Shown here piece after piece: positions 1-4,900 of a stretch of DNA of 6,348 bases; the stretch's first letter is position 1; every line of letters begins with the position of its first letter. The translations under genes and the position numbers were made by a program. Source of the stretch: an uncultured Streptococcus sp. (GTDB lineage Bacteria; Bacillota; Bacilli; Lactobacillales; Streptococcaceae); NCBI RefSeq assembly GCF_938036805.1, contig NZ_CALHWC010000067.1, forward strand, positions 1-6,348. Reading direction: 5' to 3'. Below the pieces are notes generated by a model. The model searched no databases. It was not told where the DNA came from and worked only from the letters and a program-made list of their open reading frames with translations.

Positions 1-830
1 TCTTAGAGGATGTCAGCAAGCGCCTAGAGGATATTTTAGATGGACTGGACTTTGATGGAGACCGACTGCTGCAAGTGGAGAGTCGCTTAGATTTGATTAA
101 CAGCATCACGCGTAAATACGGCGGCCAAGTAGATGATGTGCTGGAATATTTTGCTCAGATTTCCAAAGAATACAGCCTTTTAACTGGTAGCAACTTGTCC
201 TCAGAGGATATGGACAAAGAGCTGAGGCTCTTGGAGAGAGAGCTGGTGGAGTTGGCCCAGGAGCTGAGTCAGGCCCGTCATGGTCTAGCAACCCAGCTGG
301 AAGCAGAAATCAAGCAGGAGCTGCAGGATCTCTACATGGAAAAGGCGCGCTTTAAAGTGCAGTTCACTAAGGGAAAGTTTAACCGTGAAGGCAATGAGCA
401 AGTAGAGTTTTACATCTCGGCCAATCCGGGCGAGGATTTCAAACCTCTGGTTAAGGTTGCGTCTGGCGGGGAACTCTCCCGTCTCATGTTGGCTATCAAG
501 TCTGCCTTTTCTCGTAAGGAAGGCAAGACCAGCATTGTCTTTGACGAAGTGGATACGGGCGTTTCTGGCCGTGTGGCTCAAGCCATCGCTCAGAAGATTT
601 ACAAGATTGGCTCCAACGGGCAAGTCTTGGCTATTTCCCATCTGCCGCAGGTCATTGCGATTGCTGATTATCAGTTCTTTATTGAGAAGATTTCGGATGA
701 GAATTCGACCGTCTCAACGGTTCGCCTGCTGACGGCTGACGAGCGTGTTCAGGAAGTTGCTAAGATGCTGGCTGGCGAAGATGTGACGGAGGCTGCTTTG
801 ACTCAGGCTAGAGAATTATTAAAAAAATAA
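1..830 (+). CDS. recN: DNA repair protein RecN, C-terminal half (5' truncated by window)
   Basis: RecN is an SMC-like ATPase that acts early in repair of DNA double-strand breaks in the cytoplasm. The frame is open from base 3, giving 275 residues before TAA at 828-830, about half of the usual ~550; the N-terminal Walker A half lies upstream of the window. The first ~110 residues are charged and Leu/Glu-rich, fitting the end of the coiled coil. The C-terminal ATPase lobe follows: the ABC signature VASGGELSR (SGGE at 462-473), Walker B and D-loop VFDEVDTGVSG (Asp at 543, Glu at 546), and the H-loop ISHLPQV (His at 639). The preceding VEFYISANPGE block is also typical of RecN. The GTG at 75 is an internal Val codon, not a start. 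All expected C-terminal motifs are intact, so the gene looks functional. Confidence 0.96.
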   Translation, partial: LEDVSKRLEDILDGLDFDGDRLLQVESRLDLINSITRKYGGQVDDVLEYFAQISKEYSLLTGSNLSSEDMDKELRLLERELVELAQELSQARHGLATQLEAEIKQELQDLYMEKARFKVQFTKGKFNREGNEQVEFYISANPGEDFKPLVKVASGGELSRLMLAIKSAFSRKEGKTSIVFDEVDTGVSGRVAQAIAQKIYKIGSNGQVLAISHLPQVIAIADYQFFIEKISDENSTVSTVRLLTADERVQEVAKMLAGEDVTEAALTQARELLKK

Positions 831-837
831 ACAAGCG

Positions 838-863
838 AGACTGAGACATGAGTGTTTCGGTCT
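838..863 (+). terminator. Hairpin after recN, weak terminator or attenuator
   Basis: Arms at 838-848 and 853-863 pair over 11 bp, including two G-U pairs, around a 4-base loop. The hairpin starts 8 bases after the recN stop. It is followed only by TCTTT, a poor T tract, so read-through into the phosphatase gene is likely. It ends 6 bases before the probable ribosome-binding site of that gene. It may therefore lower, rather than stop, downstream expression. Confidence 0.5.
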
Positions 864-868
864 TCTTT

Positions 869-874
869 AGAAAG
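869..874 (+). promoter_or_regulatory. Ribosome-binding site deciding the phosphatase start
   Basis: AGAAAG lies 8 bases before the ATG at 883 and matches the 5' part of the anti-16S consensus. It overlaps the alternative in-frame GTG at 874, so it can only serve the ATG. This supports the shorter 243-residue protein. Confidence 0.5.
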
Positions 875-882
875 TGGCGACT

Positions 883-1614
883 ATGACAAAATATTTTGCA
901 ATCGGTGATGTCCATGGCAAGGCTGGTATGCTTGATGAGCTGCTCCAGCACTGGGATGGTCGCAGCCAACTAGTCTTTCTAGGCGACTTGATCGATCGTG
1001 GCGAGGATAGCCGAGCAGTTTTGGAGCGGGTCAAGGACCTAGTGGACAAAGAAGGAGCTGTTTGTCTTTCTGGCAATCATGAGTATATGTTTCTGACCTG
1101 GCTGGACAATCCTGAAAAGTCTTATGACCACTACCGACGCAATGGCGGAGATACGACGATTAATTCGCTTCTAGGCCGACCACTCAATGCTCCTGTAGAC
1201 GGGGTGGCGGATGCAGAACGTGTTAAGACGGAGGCGGCCGATTTAGTCGACTTTATTCGTCAGATGCCTTTCCTATTGGAGACAGAGCGGTACATTTTTG
1301 TCCATGCTGGTCTAGATTTGGAACTGAAAGACTGGCGAGAGACCAGTGATTATCAAAAGGTTTGGATTCGCTCGCCTTTTCACGAAGGCAGTAATCAGAC
1401 TGGTAAAAAAATTGTCTTTGGCCATACACCGACATTTTACCTCTTGCATGAGGCACCAGGAACTGATCAGCTTTGGATGACTGAGGATGGCAAGATTGGC
1501 ATGGATGGCGGAGCTGTTTATGGCGGAGTCCTCCACGGAGTTCTCTTTGATGATAATGGCATTATAGAGCAGTATGCGATTAGAAATGATGGTTTTGCTG
1601 CGGAGGACGAATAG
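883..1614 (+). CDS. Metallophosphoesterase, PP2A/Ap4A-hydrolase-like (serine/threonine phosphatase family)
   Basis: This is a 243-residue cytoplasmic protein of the calcineurin-like phosphoesterase superfamily, which uses two metal ions to hydrolyse phosphate esters. All family motifs are present in order: GDVHG (Asp9, His11), GDLIDRG (Asp35, Asp38, Arg39), GNHE (Asn65, His66, Glu67), VHAGLD (His141) and FGHTP (His181). Length and motif spacing match bacterial PrpA/ApaH/PP2A-like enzymes. The substrate cannot be told from the sequence: it could be a phosphoprotein, diadenosine tetraphosphate or another nucleotide. The start is set by the AGAAAG site; GTG at 874 would add three residues (V-A-T) before the motif-containing N-terminus, which begins right at the core strand. 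It lies 52 bases after recN with no good promoter between them, suggesting co-transcription through the hairpin. A strong terminator follows at 1652-1695. Confidence 0.9.
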   Translation: MTKYFAIGDVHGKAGMLDELLQHWDGRSQLVFLGDLIDRGEDSRAVLERVKDLVDKEGAVCLSGNHEYMFLTWLDNPEKSYDHYRRNGGDTTINSLLGRPLNAPVDGVADAERVKTEAADLVDFIRQMPFLLETERYIFVHAGLDLELKDWRETSDYQKVWIRSPFHEGSNQTGKKIVFGHTPTFYLLHEAPGTDQLWMTEDGKIGMDGGAVYGGVLHGVLFDDNGIIEQYAIRNDGFAAEDE

Positions 1615-1651
1615 AATATTTGACTGCTAGCGTCTCGATAAAGAAATCAAG

Positions 1652-1695
1652 AAGATTGAAGAAGTATAGCCTAGCTATCTTTTTCAATCTTTTTT
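1652..1695 (+). terminator. Strong intrinsic terminator of the recN-phosphatase unit
   Basis: The arms at 1652-1669 and 1675-1691 form a stem of about 17 bp, with one bulged T at 1665 or 1667 and one G-U pair, around the loop CCTAG. The right arm runs into six T residues at 1690-1695. It lies 38 bases after the phosphatase stop and separates that transcription unit from the surface protein. Confidence 0.88.
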
Positions 1696-1736
1696 GTTTG
1701 AATGAGATGATTTATACTGAAAAAAACAGGCAAATA

Positions 1737-1772
1737 CCTATATTTATATAGGGTAAATTCCCTATCCTATAA
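1737..1772. promoter_or_regulatory. Overlapping inverted repeats upstream of surface-protein promoter (candidate regulator site)
   Basis: CCTATAT (1737-1743) and ATATAGG (1746-1752) form a perfect 7-bp inverted repeat with a 2-base centre. ATAGGG (1748-1753) and CCCTAT (1760-1765) form a second perfect 6-bp repeat that shares the middle arm. A further direct copy, CCTATA, lies at 1766-1771. The cluster is about 60-90 bases upstream of the -10 box. No T tract follows, so it is not a terminator. It could bind a dimeric regulator, but no known consensus was recognised, and chance in AT-rich DNA cannot be excluded. Confidence 0.35.
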
Positions 1773-1826
1773 GTAATCATAAACCCTTAAATAATAATTC
1801 AAAATATATGCAATTCCTCTTCTTTA

Positions 1827-1835
1827 TGCTATAAT
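1827..1835 (+). promoter_or_regulatory. Extended -10 promoter of the surface-protein gene
   Basis: TGCTATAAT contains a perfect TATAAT (1830-1835) preceded by the TG of an extended -10, a common streptococcal sigma-A arrangement. The -35 position at 17-bp spacing (1807-1812, TATGCA) matches TTGACA poorly at 3/6, which an extended -10 can tolerate. Transcription would start near 1842-1844, leaving a short leader of about 22 bases. Confidence 0.8.
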
Positions 1836-1853
1836 AGTTATCGAAAAAGCTAA

Positions 1854-1860
1854 AAGGAGG
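1854..1860 (+). promoter_or_regulatory. Strong Shine-Dalgarno for the surface protein
   Basis: AAGGAGG lies 5 bases before the ATG at 1866. It is near the full anti-16S complement, fixes the start codon and suggests efficient translation. Confidence 0.9.
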
Positions 1861-1865
1861 AAAAG

Positions 1866-1988
1866 ATGTCTTTTCAGGATAGAAAGATAAAGTATTCAAT
1901 CCGCAAATTATCAGTTGCTACTGTATCACTTGCGATTGGATTTTTGTTTGCACCCGCAGCGATTGGAGCGGGTCAGGTTGCCCATGCA
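1866..1988 (+). other. YSIRK-type signal peptide
   Basis: A basic N-terminus (residues 1-9) is followed by YSIRK at 10-14, a hydrophobic core (about 17-36) and a likely signal peptidase I site after Ala41 (AHA before DE). YSIRK signals direct secretion to the division septum in streptococci and staphylococci. The usual YSIRKxxxGxxS pattern has Ala at residue 18 in the Gly position, while Ser21 is kept. Confidence 0.9.
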
Positions 1989-4900
1989 GATGAGCTTGTG
2001 GCTACAGCTCAAGCGGAAAACAAGTCAGAAAATCAAGTCTCGGTGGGAACTTCTGAACCAGCGAAACCAGAAACTCAAGAGGTTGTCTCAGTAACGCCTT
2101 CTGCACCTGTGCAAGTAGAAAGCAAAGAGGCTGTCTCAACAACAGCTCCTGCGCCAGCACAGACAGAAACGCAAGGGAATAACCAAACCTCATTGAAATC
2201 TGCTGCATCTGCTGCGACAGAGACAAGTCAAGCGACAGATTCGACTGCCTTTAAAAATGCTCAGCCAGCTACAGGCACAAGCCAGCCAGCTGCAGCCACT
2301 GCCCAACCAGCGACAGCAAATGCAAGTCTAAACAAGAGCACTTTAGAGAACTACCTCAAAAACTTGCGCAACAAGGACTTTTCAAGTAAGACAGACGATA
2401 GTCTAGAAATCTTGAATGGCGTAATGACAGCTGCTGATGGTGTGCTTCAAACTGCAACAAAGCAAGAAGAAATTGATAAAGTTTATCGCAATCTCGTGAA
2501 CTTTGTCAATTCAGGTCTTCGTGATAAAAATCCGAAAGTCATCCCAGATCAGGATAAGACTCCTCGCCATGCACTTTATGAGTTTGAAAGTGCTACACCA
2601 GGAAAAACAGCTCCGATTGGTCTGAACTACTTGAAGCCACAGGACACAAAAATCTACAAAAAGGGTAATACAGTAAAGGCCATCCAGCCAGATGAAACAA
2701 CTTATATAGAGAATGATGGAAGTGGTAGATGGACCTTTAAGGGCTATGACTATGATAGTCAGGTGATTGACAAAGATGATGTTGTCTTCACAGGTAAGTG
2801 GGAATATACACCAACACCATACAAGGCTACCTATAGAGCGGTTAATGGTTCGCCTGGAAAAACTCCGCCACCTTATGTTGCAAACTGGAGTCCAGAAGAT
2901 AAAAGAAGATTTGCTGAGGGTGAAGTAGTAAAAGCAGGAGAATTTAACTGGGTTTTTTATACTTCAGAAGAATATCCTAACCGAAAAGGCTATTGGGCTT
3001 TGACTGGTTTTGATGCTCCAAGTAAAGTGGCAAACCATGGCGATGTGGAGTTTGTAGGAACTTGGAAATACTTTGAGGATGTCATTGTATCCTACAAGGC
3101 TGTGAACCAGCACGATTGGGAGAATTTTTATAAGTTACCAAGTAGTCCTAAGACCTCATACTACGACAAATATAACTTACCTCTTCCTAAGGAGATAAAG
3201 GATCTAGAAAGTAAGCTATACGATTACAAGCTTTCTCTCAATCAGTTTGATGAACGTCGTAGGAATTTACCTAAAGATATAGTGGATACGCTAGATGCCT
3301 TGGAGCGCTACGATTACGTTCAAGGTGTCCACAAACCCTTCTATGATGCAGAACATGAAGGGAATTGGACCTTTGAGGAGGATGTAATAGATTTAACCTT
3401 CAATCGTGAACTGGAGCGGGCGGCTGCACATGGGACAATACCAAAAGTTATAGTGCCATTGACGTATACATTTACACCAGTTCCTCGGAAACCGACTTAT
3501 GAGTTTGTCAGTGGAACGGCTGGCAAATCACTACCTGCTGAGATCAATAATCTGAAGCCAGTATATGCGCCAAGTGAATGGAAATATATGGATAGGAAGA
3601 CATATCCGAAGGGCAAGGATATAGTTCAGTCTGTTAAACCGCTTAATGGTTCCTACTATGATGCAGCTAACGGTGGTACTTGGAACTTTTCGGGCTATGA
3701 TTTTGATAAAAAACCAGTGAGCGACTGGGAGCACGATGGATGGAATCTCAAGTTCACAGGTACTTGGACATTTACACCGGGAACCTACCCAGAAAACTAT
3801 AAGTTTGTCAGCAAAGACCCTAGCCTGTCTCTCCCAGAGGAAATCACGACCTATATCCCAAGCACTGGAAAAAACTATAGTAATGGCGATACTGTCCTTG
3901 CAACAGCTCCCCTGAAGACGACCTACATGGACTTTGTTAACAAGGGAACTTGGAAATTTGAAGGTTATGATGCCAATAGTAAGGTAGTCAACAAAAATGC
4001 CGTTCTCTTTACCGGTACTTGGTCCTTCACACCACACAGAGATAAGACAGTTTCCTTTGACTTTGTGAGTGATACCCCAGGGAAGACCCTTCCCGATGAT
4101 TTGAAGGCACAAATCCCTGCCCCTATCACGACATCTCCATCAGATTATTCTGACAATGTCTATAATGCAATTCAATATCTCAGTCCATACGCCGATGATG
4201 AAAATGATGGTACATGGGTTCCTCAGCAGATTCCTCAGCTAAAGGAGGACGTTGAGAAACCAGCTGACGATGAGGATTCTACCTACACTGTTCATTGGAA
4301 ATTTGAACCGAATAGGCATAGTGTTTACTATGATTTCTATACAGATTCAAAAGATGATTCTGGTCAAGAGCTTTATCCACCATCAACTTTGTTTGATCTA
4401 ATCACTTACGAAAGAGAATTTGTCAAAGGTGAAAAAGCTCGTGTTAAAATGCCATCTAAAACAAGAATTGAGGATCCTGATGGCAGAGGAACTTGGATCT
4501 TTGATGACTACTATGAAGATGATAATACGACTATTTCTCCACGCGAGAAAACAGTAGAGAACGGAGACGTCCTCTTCAAAGGAAAATGGATTTTTGTTCC
4601 TACTGATCAGTCTGATACGATCTACAGATTAGAGTATAAATTTACTAACTCGACTCCTGCTTATCCTCTTCCAAATAAGATTCGCGATATGCTTCCAGCT
4701 GGTACTGATTTCGTTGCACGAGCTGACGATTACAAAGATGCAAGCAAACTTGACATATCCACAGTAACTGTTCCGACAGGTACATGGACCTTCCATGGTT
4801 TTGACGCGGATAAATACGGAAAAGCTATTGCAGGTACGAACGTGAAGACCATCACAGGATCTTGGAGCTTTACGCCAAATGGTATAGACTATCAGTTCCA

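Noticed and set aside
457..732. 91-codon + strand frame inside recN
   Set aside because: It overlaps the RecN ATPase motifs in another frame, has no start context and no recognisable protein.
798..825. Possible promoter at the end of recN (TTGACT, 16 bases, TAAAAA)
   Set aside because: The -35 is good, but the -10 matches only 4 of 6 and falls in a poly-A run ending the recN coding sequence. Co-transcription from recN explains the phosphatase as well.
874..876. GTG as an alternative phosphatase start
   Set aside because: It overlaps the only plausible SD (AGAAAG, 869-874) and adds only three residues. ATG at 883 has correct spacing and places the GDVHG motif at the usual depth.
1713..1718. 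TATACT as a second promoter for the surface gene
   Set aside because: No -35 box lies at acceptable spacing other than the terminator T run, and the perfect extended -10 at 1827-1835 is much better placed.
3531..4112. 193-codon minus-strand open frame opposite the surface protein
   Set aside because: It is a shadow of the long repeat gene. No ribosome-binding site or promoter was seen, and the translation (Cys/Ile/Trp-rich) resembles no protein family I know.
4470..4515. EF-hand-like calcium site in unit 7 (DPDGRG)
   Set aside because: The spacing of acidic residues does not fit the DxDxDG loop. Kept only as part of the acidic-patch observation.
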